Origin: Actinoallomurus bryophytorum
GTDB lineage: Bacteria; Actinomycetota; Actinomycetes; Streptosporangiales; Streptosporangiaceae
Assembly (NCBI RefSeq): GCF_006716425.1
Contig: NZ_VFOZ01000001.1
Span: 1,860,001 to 1,924,000 of the forward strand
Reading direction: 5' to 3'
DNA: 64,000 nt
Part shown: positions 25,689 to 33,234 of the stretch, piece after piece
Layout: every line of letters starts with the position of its first letter
How positions within the stretch are numbered: position 1 is the stretch's first letter
Program-made: the position numbers and the translations under genes
Notes under the pieces: generated by a model
The model's input: the letters and a program-made list of their open reading frames with translations, nothing else
Database searches by the model: none
What the model was told of the DNA's origin: nothing

Positions 25689-27123
25689 GGAGGAGTCCCT
25701 TTCGTGAACGCGGGAGCAGTACGGCGGCGAGTGCCGCCGCGGCGAGAAGTGCCAGCCCGGACGCCCAGAGAGCGTGGTGCAGGCCGGCGACGAACAGCGG
25801 TCTGCCACGCGGGTCGAGCCGGCGGCCGGCGTCGTCGCGGATGGCCGGGTCCCCGTACACGAGCGCGCCGAGCACCGCCACGCCCAGGACCTGGCCGAGC
25901 TGGCGCAGCGCGTTGTGCACGGCCGAGGCCATGCCGGCGCGGGTGGCATCGACCGCCGACACCGCGATCGCGGTCATCGGCGTCAGGCACATGCCGACGC
26001 CGCCGCCGGCGAGCGCGAGGTTCCACCAGATCGCGCCCATACCCGTGCCGACGCCGAGCCGCAGCAGGCCGAGCATGGCCAGCCCGCTGACGATCAGACC
26101 GGCGAGCATCGGCGGGCGGGGCCCGATCCGGCCGACCAGGCGGCCCGACAGCGGCGCCGCGACCGCGAACGCGACACCGATCGCGGAGACGCCCACCCCC
26201 GCCGCGAGCGGTGAGCGCCCCAGCACCTGCTGGAAGTAGGCGCTGAAGTAGACGATCGCCCCGACGAACGAGAAGAAGACCACCAGCGCGGCGACGTTGG
26301 CCGCCGCGAACGCCGGGCTGCGGAACAGCGCGACGTCCACGAGCGGGTCGGTCATGCGGCGTTCCCAGGCGACGAACCCGGCGAGCGCGGCGGCGCCCAC
26401 GGCGAACGCCGCCAGGATCGGAGCGGACGACCAGCCCCGGTCCTGTCCGTCGATGAGCGCGAACGCGATCGCGGCCACCGCGACCGTCGTCAGGGCCGCG
26501 CCGAACCGGTCGAAGGGACCGCGCGCCGGTGTCAGCGGGATGCGCGGCACGTAACGCGCGGCCAGGAGGATCAGCACGGCGCTGAGGGGGACGTTGAGCA
26601 GGAACACCCAGCGCCAGCCGGCGCCGTCCACGATGAGGCCGCCGAGTACCGGTCCCACGGCCAGTGCCAGGCCCGAGCTCATCGACCACAGCCCGATCGC
26701 GGCGGCCCGCCGGCGCTCGTCCTCGAAGACCGTCCTGATGATCGTCAGGCTGCCCGGGACGAGCAGCGCGGGGCCAAGGCCCTGCAGCACGCGACCGGCC
26801 AGCAGCAGCCCGATCGACGGCGCCAGGCCGGTGACCAGCGACCCGAGCCCGAAGGCCGCGACGCCGAGCAGGAACAGGCCCTTGCGTCCCCGCCGGTCAC
26901 CGATGACTCCGCCCGCGACCAGCAGGCTCGCGTACACCAGCACGTAGGCGTCGACGATCCACTCCAGGGCCGTCGCGCCGGCCGACAGGTCATCGCCGAT
27001 CATCGGCAGCGCCACGCTGACGACGGTGGTGGACAGCACGGCCAGGAACAGGCCGCCGGCCAGCACCCCGACCGCCGTCCACGATCCACGTACGCGGGCC
27101 GGTGCACGTCCTTCTTCGATCAC
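25681..27123 (-). CDS. MFS drug/metabolite exporter (EmrB/QacA, DHA2)
   Basis: 480 aa, about 14 membrane helices. Motif A GGVIGDRRGRKGLFLLG lies between helices 2 and 3, and antiporter motif C LAVGPVLGGLIVDG in helix 5, typical of proton-driven exporters. Helix 1 is VGVLAGGLFLAVLSTTVVSV. GTG 27123 (VIEEGRAP) is the most plausible start; the frame stays open upstream to 27501 as a shadow of the LysR gene. It is the first gene of the exporter-oxidoreductase operon, 70 bp from the divergent LysR start. Its substrate may be the product or inducer of that oxidoreductase (inference). Confidence 0.9.
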   Translation of the reverse strand: MIEEGRAPARVRGSWTAVGVLAGGLFLAVLSTTVVSVALPMIGDDLSAGATALEWIVDAYVLVYASLLVAGGVIGDRRGRKGLFLLGVAAFGLGSLVTGLAPSIGLLLAGRVLQGLGPALLVPGSLTIIRTVFEDERRRAAAIGLWSMSSGLALAVGPVLGGLIVDGAGWRWVFLLNVPLSAVLILLAARYVPRIPLTPARGPFDRFGAALTTVAVAAIAFALIDGQDRGWSSAPILAAFAVGAAALAGFVAWERRMTDPLVDVALFRSPAFAAANVAALVVFFSFVGAIVYFSAYFQQVLGRSPLAAGVGVSAIGVAFAVAAPLSGRLVGRIGPRPPMLAGLIVSGLAMLGLLRLGVGTGMGAIWWNLALAGGGVGMCLTPMTAIAVSAVDATRAGMASAVHNALRQLGQVLGVAVLGALVYGDPAIRDDAGRRLDPRGRPLFVAGLHHALWASGLALLAAAALAAVLLPRSRKGLLHE

Positions 27124-27144
27124 CCATCCACCGTGACCGGCGAA

Positions 27145-27169
27145 GAACCATAAGTCCAAGAGCGGGTTC
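27145..27169. promoter_or_regulatory. Candidate LysR operator
   Basis: GAACC (27145-27149) and GGTTC (27165-27169) form an inverted repeat with a 15-base spacer, inside the 70-bp region between the LysR gene and the MFS gene. Its location fits LysR control of both directions; the sequence lacks a clear T-N11-A core. Confidence 0.4.
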
Positions 27170-27193
27170 GTCTGGTCGCTAGCATGATTCGTT

Positions 27194-28099
27194 ATGGAGC
27201 TTCGGCAGCTGGAGTACTTCGTGACCGTGGCGGAAGAGGCGAACTTCACGCGGGCGGCCGCGCGCCTGCACGTCGCCCAGCCCGGGGTGAGCGCCCAGGT
27301 CCGGCGGCTCGAACGCGAACTCGGCGAGGAACTGCTCGACCGCTCGGGGCGTACCGTACGCCTCACCGAGGTGGGTGCCGCCGTGCTCCCGTACGCGCGG
27401 GCGGCGCTGGACGCGGTGTCCGGCGCGCGCGACGCGGTGGCGGAGTTCACCGGGCTCGTACGCGGGCACGTCACCGCCGGGATGGTGGCCTCGATGTCCA
27501 CCCACGCCGTCGACCTTCCCGGCCTGCTGGCCGGCTTTCACCGCCTTCATCCGGCGGTGGAGATCACGCTGTCCGAGGCGGGCTCCGGCCTGCTCCTCGA
27601 GGGACTCCTGGCCGGAAGACTCGACGTGGCGTTCGTCGGCCTGGCGGGCGACCCGCCGCCGGAGATCGACATCCAGGTGATCACCGACGAGCCGCTCGTC
27701 GCGATCGTCGGGCCGACCGACCCGCTGGCCACGAGGAAAGTGATCACGCTGAAGGAGCTGGCCGGACGCGCCCTCATCGGCCTCCCCCGCGGCACCGGTC
27801 TCCGCGCCTGCGTGGACGACGCCTTCACCGCGGCGGATCTGCGGCCGCACTTCGCGTTCGAGGCCGGCGACCCGCGCCTGCTCGCGCGGCTCGCCGGACG
27901 CGGCCTCGGGGTCGCCGTACTCCCGGAGTCGGTGATGCAGGGCCGGACGGCGGAGCTGCACGCGATCGCGCTGCGACCCGGCATTCGAGGACGGCTCGCC
28001 TTCGCGTGGCGGGCCGAGGGGCCGGTCGGCCCGGCGGCACGGACGTTCGTCGGCCACGTACGCGCGGCGCTCACGGCGGGACTCACCGGCGAGGAATGA
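27194..28099 (+). CDS. LysR family transcriptional regulator
   Basis: 301 aa. The N-terminal winged HTH (MELRQLEYFVTVAEEANFTR followed by LHVAQPGVSAQVRRLERELG) and a periplasmic-binding-like effector domain starting near residue 90 define the family. It is transcribed divergently from the MFS exporter/FAD oxidoreductase operon and most likely controls it in response to a small molecule. ATG 27194 lacks a Shine-Dalgarno; TAGCAT at 27180-27185 could be a -10 element placing the transcript start at or just before the ATG (leaderless). Confidence 0.92.
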   Translation: MELRQLEYFVTVAEEANFTRAAARLHVAQPGVSAQVRRLERELGEELLDRSGRTVRLTEVGAAVLPYARAALDAVSGARDAVAEFTGLVRGHVTAGMVASMSTHAVDLPGLLAGFHRLHPAVEITLSEAGSGLLLEGLLAGRLDVAFVGLAGDPPPEIDIQVITDEPLVAIVGPTDPLATRKVITLKELAGRALIGLPRGTGLRACVDDAFTAADLRPHFAFEAGDPRLLARLAGRGLGVAVLPESVMQGRTAELHAIALRPGIRGRLAFAWRAEGPVGPAARTFVGHVRAALTAGLTGEE

Positions 28100-28102
28100 G
28101 AT

Positions 28103-28141
28103 CAGGGCCCGCCGGAGCGCGGTCGCATCCGGCGGGCCCTG
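28103..28141 (+). terminator. Terminator of the LysR gene
   Basis: Perfect 14-bp stem CAGGGCCCGCCGGA (28103-28116) / TCCGGCGGGCCCTG (28128-28141), beginning 3 bases after the lysR stop. No U-run follows. Confidence 0.85.
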
Positions 28142-28235
28142 AGAGTGCACTGCCCGCCTCCCCCGTGCGGGACATCGTCTCGGGGGACGAACTGCATTCA
28201 ACAGGTACGGAGAAGGCGGGCAGTGGTCCTGGGGA

Positions 28236-29441
28236 CTAGTTGTCGCGGTGGCCGATGGCCAGGCCGCTCGTGGGGTCGAAGAAGTGCAGGCTCCGGTTGT
28301 CGACGGCCAGCTCGATGTTCTGGCCGGGCTGGATGCGGGACCGCGCGTTGACCCGTGCGGTCCACATCGCCTTGTCGTCGCCCAGCGGCAGCGTCGCGGC
28401 GTCGTCGCCGTCCGTGGCGTCCTGGGCCAGGTCGGTGGCGTCCTTGTGCCGCACCGGCGGTGCGTCGATCGAGAAGATGGCGTTGATCTCGCTGCCGAGC
28501 TCCTCGGTGAGCTCCGCCTTGGCGTGGATCCGCGCCCAGTCGGCGTTGGCCTGGGAGGCGTCCTCGAAGTCGGAGGGCCGTACGCCGAGGATCACGTCGC
28601 CGCCGAAGTAGTCGTCCAGTCCCGGCTTGGCGGCAAGGGTCTCGGCGGGGATCGGCAGCTTGAAGTCCGCGAAGGCCGCGTGCGGGCCGTCGTCGCGTAC
28701 CAGTTTGGCGGTGACGAAGTTCATCGCGGGCGAACCGATGAAGCCGGCGACGAACAGGTTCACCGGGTTGTCGAACAGGCTCTGCGGGGTGTCGACCTGC
28801 TGAAGCTTGCCCTCGCGCAGCACACAGACCCGGTCGCCGAGCGTCATGGCCTCGACCTGGTCGTGCGTGACGTACACGGTCGTGACGCCCAGGCGCTCGT
28901 GCAGTTGGCTCAGCGAGGCGCGCATCGAGACGCGCAGCTTGGCGTCCAGGTTCGACAAGGGCTCATCCATCAGGAACGCCTGCGGCTCACGGACGATCGC
29001 GCGCCCCATGGCCACACGCTGCCGCTGACCGCCGGAGAGGTTACGCGGCTTGCGCTCCAGGTAATCCTGGAGGCCGAGGATCTCGGCCACCTCGTCCACC
29101 CGCTTGCGGATCTCCGACTTGGCAACCTTGCGCAACGTCAGCCCGAAGCCGATGTTCTGGCGTACGGACAGGTGCGGGTACAGCGCGTAGCTCTGGAACA
29201 CCATCGCCACGTCACGGTCACGCGCCGGGGTCCGGTTCATCAGCCGGTCACCGATCCGCAGCTCGCCGCCGGTGATCTCCTCAAGGCCGGCCACCATGCG
29301 CAACGCGGTCGACTTGCCACACCCGGACGGCCCGACGAGCACCATGAACTCACCGTCCTCGATGTCCAGGCTCAGGGAGTCGACGGCCTTGTTCCCGGCC
29401 GGGTAGGTCTTGTCGAGGCGGTTCAACGTGATCGCGGTCAT
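28236..29441 (-). CDS. Carbohydrate ABC transporter ATP-binding protein (MsiK/UgpC-like)
   Basis: 401 aa MalK-type ATPase. Walker A GPSGCGKST, the signature LSGGQRQRVAMGRAIVREP, Walker B FLMDEPLSNLDAKLR and the switch His in VYVTHDQ are all present. The C-terminal TOBE/OB regulatory domain contains VILGVRPSDFED. In actinomycetes one MsiK ATPase usually energises many sugar permeases encoded elsewhere, so it probably serves the permease pair at 30.9-33.2 kb and others. ATG 29441 has AAGGAG 8 bases upstream. A hydrophilic insert near residues 340-365 (KDATDLAQDATDGDDAATLP) is unusual. Confidence 0.93.
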   Translation of the reverse strand: MTAITLNRLDKTYPAGNKAVDSLSLDIEDGEFMVLVGPSGCGKSTALRMVAGLEEITGGELRIGDRLMNRTPARDRDVAMVFQSYALYPHLSVRQNIGFGLTLRKVAKSEIRKRVDEVAEILGLQDYLERKPRNLSGGQRQRVAMGRAIVREPQAFLMDEPLSNLDAKLRVSMRASLSQLHERLGVTTVYVTHDQVEAMTLGDRVCVLREGKLQQVDTPQSLFDNPVNLFVAGFIGSPAMNFVTAKLVRDDGPHAAFADFKLPIPAETLAAKPGLDDYFGGDVILGVRPSDFEDASQANADWARIHAKAELTEELGSEINAIFSIDAPPVRHKDATDLAQDATDGDDAATLPLGDDKAMWTARVNARSRIQPGQNIELAVDNRSLHFFDPTSGLAIGHRDN

Positions 29442-29536
29442 TCCGCGGTCTCCTTTCGAACGGGTCGTCACTCAGCTGGGTGCACGACCCTGGACAATGG
29501 CGTAACAAGAGGACTGTCGGCTTTGGCACGCGCCGA

Positions 29537-30172
29537 CTACGTGTGTCTGATGGCGCCGGCACGTGTGCGTGCGGCGTCGGGGGAAACGTCCCAGTGGATC
29601 TCGGCCCAGGAGACCTGGCCATCGGCTGCCGGTCCGTGGCCGGCCAGGTCCGCGAGTGCGTTGACGATGACCAGTCCGCGACCGCACTCGTCGCCCTCGG
29701 CCGCCGACGAGGGCTCGGCCCAGGACCCGCTCCCGAGATCACTGACATCGATCCGGGCCCAGCCGGCCGTGCCGCGGATGCGGAGCGTCAGCAGGGAGCC
29801 CGTACGGCCGCTCGGCGTGTGGCGGATGGCGTTGGTCACCAGCTCGCTGGCGACGAGCTCGATGTCGTCCAGTCGCCGGGAGTCCCAGAGGGCGGCGCGT
29901 ACGAGCTTGCGGGCGATCGCCACGATGGCCGGTACGCCGGGAACCGAGATGCGCCAGTCGAGCGTGCCCCGGTCGTGAGCCTCGCCTTCGGACGGGCGTG
30001 CCACGCTCACCGCGGAGGGTGTGCCGGCCGCCGCATGGCTTCCGGCCCGCACCCGGTGGTTCGCTCTCATCTCGCCACCTCCGTGGCTCGGTCGAATTCG
30101 CCGGAGGGCCCCGGACCCGTCCTCCCCTGCCGGCCGGACCGTCGTCACAGGGTTCTCGATCATGGATCGCAT
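29537..30172 (-). CDS. RsbW-like ATP-binding protein (HATPase_c_2)
   Basis: 211 aa. Residues about 75-195 form a GHKL ATPase of the anti-sigma kinase/regulatory type common in streptomycetes: ELVASELVTNAIRHTPSG (N box) and GDECGRGLVIVNALADLAG (G box). A long Arg/Gly-rich N-terminal extension precedes it and the true start may be a later Met. No sigma factor or anti-anti-sigma factor is adjacent. It is transcribed away from the PadR gene at 30336, sharing an upstream region that carries the paired motifs at 30204 and 30291. Confidence 0.85.
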   Translation of the reverse strand: MRSMIENPVTTVRPAGEDGSGALRRIRPSHGGGEMRANHRVRAGSHAAAGTPSAVSVARPSEGEAHDRGTLDWRISVPGVPAIVAIARKLVRAALWDSRRLDDIELVASELVTNAIRHTPSGRTGSLLTLRIRGTAGWARIDVSDLGSGSWAEPSSAAEGDECGRGLVIVNALADLAGHGPAADGQVSWAEIHWDVSPDAARTRAGAIRHT

Positions 30173-30203
30173 CTCGACTCCTCCCGTGAGGGCCGCCTAT
30201 ACT

Positions 30204-30220
30204 GGATACATGCTTGTTAT
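30204..30220. promoter_or_regulatory. Motif A of duplicated PadR promoter region (copy 1)
   Basis: GGATACATGCTTGTTAT, matched at 14 of 17 positions by the copy at 36008-36024. It lies 32 bases upstream of the RsbW-like gene start and exactly 87 bases before motif B. The ATACA/TGTTAT halves form an imperfect inverted repeat. Confidence 0.6.
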
Positions 30221-30290
30221 ATATTGACGTTATCTACGAGTCAATAGAAGATGCCGAGATTGTGGGCCTTGGTGTTGCTTGACAGTGCGT

Positions 30291-30312
30291 CCTAACATGG
30301 CTGACATGTAGG
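30291..30312. promoter_or_regulatory. Motif B, probable PadR operator (copy 1)
   Basis: CCTAACATG, one base, CTGACATG, one base, AGG. Twenty of 22 bases match the copy at 36095-36116. It contains ACATG half-sites like those bound by PadR proteins and ends 23 bases before the padR start at 30336, consistent with autoregulation. Confidence 0.7.
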
Positions 30313-30335
30313 TAGGAGAAAGGGGGTGGGCTTAG

Positions 30336-30842
30336 GTGCGACCGATATTGCTGGCACTGCTGGCCAAGGAGCCGGCTCATGGATATGAGCTGAAGCAGGC
30401 GCTCGAACAGACCTTCGGAGGCGCTTACCCCTCTCCGAACATCGGCCAGATCTATGTGACGCTCGGGCGACTGGAGAAGGACGGGCTCGTCCGCAGCCAG
30501 GACGTCGCACAGGCCAGCCGGCCGAACAAGAAGGTCTACGAGCTGACCCCCGCCGGCCGCGATGCCCTGACCTCCTGGGTCGATGAGCAGAGCGACGGCC
30601 CGCGGCTGCGCGACGACTTCTTCGTGAAGCTCGCGCTCGCCCCGATGACGGGCGCGGCCGACCGGATGACCCTGATCAACAGGCAACGACGTCATCTGCT
30701 GAACCTCATGCGCGGCCTGTCGGACCTGGCCGCCGCGACCGACCGTGGCAACACGGTTGCCCTCCTGCTCATCGAAGGTGCTCGCCTGCACCTTCAGGCC
30801 GACCTCGACTGGCTCGAGCACTGCCAGGAAGAGCTCACCTGA
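30336..30842 (+). CDS. PadR family transcriptional regulator (paralogue 1)
   Basis: 168 aa. The winged HTH contains LLALLAKEPAHGYELKQALE and YVTLGRLEKDGLVRSQDV followed by VYELTPAGRDAL; the C-terminal helical dimerisation domain (Vir_act_alpha_C type) ends in LQADLDWLEHCQEEL. It is highly similar throughout to the PadR at 36139. GTG 30336 is preceded by GGAGAAAGGGGG. It stands alone between the divergent RsbW-like gene and the converging sugar permease, so its target is probably its own promoter region and the duplicated one at 36 kb. Confidence 0.93.
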   Translation: MRPILLALLAKEPAHGYELKQALEQTFGGAYPSPNIGQIYVTLGRLEKDGLVRSQDVAQASRPNKKVYELTPAGRDALTSWVDEQSDGPRLRDDFFVKLALAPMTGAADRMTLINRQRRHLLNLMRGLSDLAAATDRGNTVALLLIEGARLHLQADLDWLEHCQEELT

Positions 30843-30879
30843 GGCGAGGCGTCGCCGACCGCGCAGGCGGTCCTTTCGA

Positions 30880-30928
30880 CTGAATGTCGCGCGAACCGGA
30901 ATTCCGGATCGCGCGACATTCAGCTTTT
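30880..30928. terminator. Terminator between padR and the sugar permease
   Basis: Perfect 15-bp stem CTGAATGTCGCGCGA (30880-30894) / TCGCGCGACATTCAG (30909-30923) followed by CTTTT. A second palindrome, CCGGAATTCCGG, occupies the loop. It separates converging genes. Confidence 0.88.
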
Positions 30929-30936
30929 CCGACCCT

Positions 30937-31860
30937 TTATTTGACGGAGCCGGCGAGCACGCCCTGGACGAAGTAGCGCTGGAAGGCGAAGAAGACGACC
31001 AGCGGGACGATCAGGGACAGGAAGGCTCCTGGGGCCAGGATGTCGATGTTGCCGGTGAACTGCCGCATCTGGGACTGCAGGAACTTGGTCATCGGCTGGG
31101 AGCCGGTGTTGGCGAAGACCAGTGAGACGAGCATGTCGTTCCAGACCCACAGGAACTGGAAGATCGCGAGTGAGGCGATCGCGGGTTTGCCGAGTGGGAA
31201 GATCACCTTGACGAAGATCGTCCACTCCTTCCCGCCGTCCATTCGCGCCGCCTCCAGCAGGTCCCGTGGGATGCCGGCGAAGAAGTTGCGCAGCAAGAAG
31301 ATCGCGAATGGCAGCCCGAACGCCACGTGGAAGGCCACCACGCTCGGGATCGACCCGAAGACCCCCAGCGCCCCGTACAGCTTCGAGACCGGGATCAGCC
31401 CGACCTGCACGGGGACGACCAGCAGGGCCACGACGATCAGGAACAGCCAGTCCCGGCCGGGGAACTCCATCCACGCGAACGCGTACCCCGCCAGCGACGC
31501 GATCGCGACGACCAGCAGCGTGGTCGGCACCGCGATCAGGACGGTGTTCCAGAACGAGTCCACGAAGTCGGGCTTGCCCAGCAGGTCCGAGTAGGCCTTG
31601 AACGTCAGCTGGGAGGGGGCACTGAAGATGTGCCACCAGCCGGTGGAGTTGTCATCCTGCTGGGACCGCAGCGAGGCCACGAACAGCCCCAGCGTGGGCA
31701 CCAGCCAGACCACGGCCAGCACCAGCAGCACGACCTGAATCGCCCCACCGCCGACCCGGGAGACGATGCGGGAGGCGATACTTCTACGCGGCGCGCCGCT
31801 GTAGTCGCCGCGGTCGGTCTCGACGGCCGCGGGTTTCACGGTCGCGGTGTCGGTACTCAT
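30937..31860 (-). CDS. Carbohydrate ABC transporter permease, MalG type
   Basis: 307 aa inner-membrane permease with six membrane helices (first at VVLLVLAVVWLVPTLGLFVA). The EAA loop that docks on the ATPase is DLLEAARMDGGKEWTIF. The disordered N-terminus (about 30 aa) precedes helix 1. Its ATG overlaps the stop of the MalF-type gene by 4 bases (ATGA). It belongs to the operon 34557-30937 and probably also the binding-protein gene starting at 35979. The sugar transported is unknown. Confidence 0.93.
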   Translation of the reverse strand: MSTDTATVKPAAVETDRGDYSGAPRRSIASRIVSRVGGGAIQVVLLVLAVVWLVPTLGLFVASLRSQQDDNSTGWWHIFSAPSQLTFKAYSDLLGKPDFVDSFWNTVLIAVPTTLLVVAIASLAGYAFAWMEFPGRDWLFLIVVALLVVPVQVGLIPVSKLYGALGVFGSIPSVVAFHVAFGLPFAIFLLRNFFAGIPRDLLEAARMDGGKEWTIFVKVIFPLGKPAIASLAIFQFLWVWNDMLVSLVFANTGSQPMTKFLQSQMRQFTGNIDILAPGAFLSLIVPLVVFFAFQRYFVQGVLAGSVK

Positions 31861-33224
31861 CGGCTCTCCTGTCGAAAACGCCGCAGGTTGAACAACATCG
31901 CGGGCACGACCAGCAAGAACAACAAGATCGCGACCGCGGACCCGGCCCCCTGGTCGTTACCGCCACCAAAGGAGTCGGTCCACATCCGCACCGCAAGCAC
32001 CGACGCGTTCGGATCACCGCCACCGATGATGAACACCAGGTCGAAGACCTTCAGCGCGTAGATCAGTAGCGTCACGAACACCACCGTGAGGACCGGTGCC
32101 AGCAACGGGATCGTGACCCGCCGGAACACCTGCCACTCGGTCGCGCCGTCCACCCGCGCCGCCTCGAGCGCGTCGCGCGGAATCGCCGCCAGCCCCGCCG
32201 CGATCAACACCATCGCGAACCCGGCCCACACCCACATGTACGACGCGATGATCGCCGGAGTGATCAACGCCGACCCCAGCCAGTTCACGCCCCCGTAGGA
32301 AGCCGCGAAATTGTCCTTCGGCAACTTCAGGGTGTAGGAACCGGCCGGGACCTTCTTGATGACGAACGAGCCGTCCTTTTCGGTGGTGGCCGAACCCACG
32401 ACCTTCCCGCCGGCCCCGACGGCCTGGACCTTCATTCCGCTCAGGCCCGCCTCGGAGGCGTCGGGCGAGTTCAGCGTGCCGCCGCCGCCCTTGGTGAAGT
32501 CGAACCACACCAGACCCGAGATCCCACCCGGCGCGGCCGAGGGCGCCTTGGCCGGAGTCGGGGACTTCGGCAGGTTCTCCGGTTTCACCCCGACCAGTGG
32601 GATCAACGTGGTGGCGCCGGGCTGGACCTGCGCCCGGGTGACGACCGCGCCCGCCTGAGCCACGTCGGGACTCTTGTCGCCCTCCCTGGCCGAAGCACCC
32701 GGATAACGCGAGCCGCCCGCGAAGGTGTCGTGCACCGAGGTGACGACCGCGTTGGCCACACCCATCGAGGGGTCCTGCTCATAGACCAGCCGGAAGATCA
32801 CACCCGAGGCCAGGAACGAGACCGCCATCGGCATGAACACGACCATCTTGAACGCGGTCGACCAGCGAATACGCTCGGTCAACACCGCGAACAACAACCC
32901 AAGGATCGTCACGACCGTCGGGGCGACGACCACCCAGATGGCGGTGTTACGTACTGCGGTCAAACTGTCATGGTCGGTGAAGATGGCGGTGTAGTTGTCC
33001 AGCCCCACCATCTTCTTGCCCGAAGCATCGAAGAAGCTGCGGATCGCGGTGTAGACGATCGGATAGACCACCAGCGCACCCAGCAGCAACAACGCCGGCA
33101 ACAAGAATCCCAGCGCAAGCCACGAAGGTGGGCCGAGCCGGCCCGAACCGCCATCAGGGGACGCGTCGTCCCCGGCCTCGCCGCCGTCTTGCGGCGAGGC
33201 CATCTCTTCAGTAATCGCTGTCAT
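31857..33224 (-). CDS. Carbohydrate ABC transporter permease, MalF type, with inserted SdrD-like domain
   Basis: 455 aa, about 150 longer than usual. Helices 1-3 (about residues 36-60, 92-116, 125-148) and the final ones carry a normal permease core, with the EAA loop DALEAARVDGATEWQVF at about 351-367. Between helices 3 and 4 lies an extra extracytoplasmic segment, about 165-305. Its second half (about 235-302: GLVWFDFTKGGGGTLNSPDA, GLSGMKVQAVGAGGKVVG, DGSFVIKKVPAGSYTLKLP) resembles an SdrD B / prealbumin-like repeat of surface proteins. E. coli MalF has a different large loop that contacts its binding protein, so a similar docking role is possible (inference). Confidence 0.9.
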   Translation of the reverse strand: MTAITEEMASPQDGGEAGDDASPDGGSGRLGPPSWLALGFLLPALLLLGALVVYPIVYTAIRSFFDASGKKMVGLDNYTAIFTDHDSLTAVRNTAIWVVVAPTVVTILGLLFAVLTERIRWSTAFKMVVFMPMAVSFLASGVIFRLVYEQDPSMGVANAVVTSVHDTFAGGSRYPGASAREGDKSPDVAQAGAVVTRAQVQPGATTLIPLVGVKPENLPKSPTPAKAPSAAPGGISGLVWFDFTKGGGGTLNSPDASEAGLSGMKVQAVGAGGKVVGSATTEKDGSFVIKKVPAGSYTLKLPKDNFAASYGGVNWLGSALITPAIIASYMWVWAGFAMVLIAAGLAAIPRDALEAARVDGATEWQVFRRVTIPLLAPVLTVVFVTLLIYALKVFDLVFIIGGGDPNASVLAVRMWTDSFGGGNDQGAGSAVAILLFLLVVPAMLFNLRRFRQESR

Positions 33225-33234
33225 GACTCATCGC

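Noticed and set aside
24318-27123. Part of a natural-product biosynthetic cluster
   Set aside because: Only an oxidoreductase and an exporter with a regulator are present; there are no core biosynthetic enzymes.
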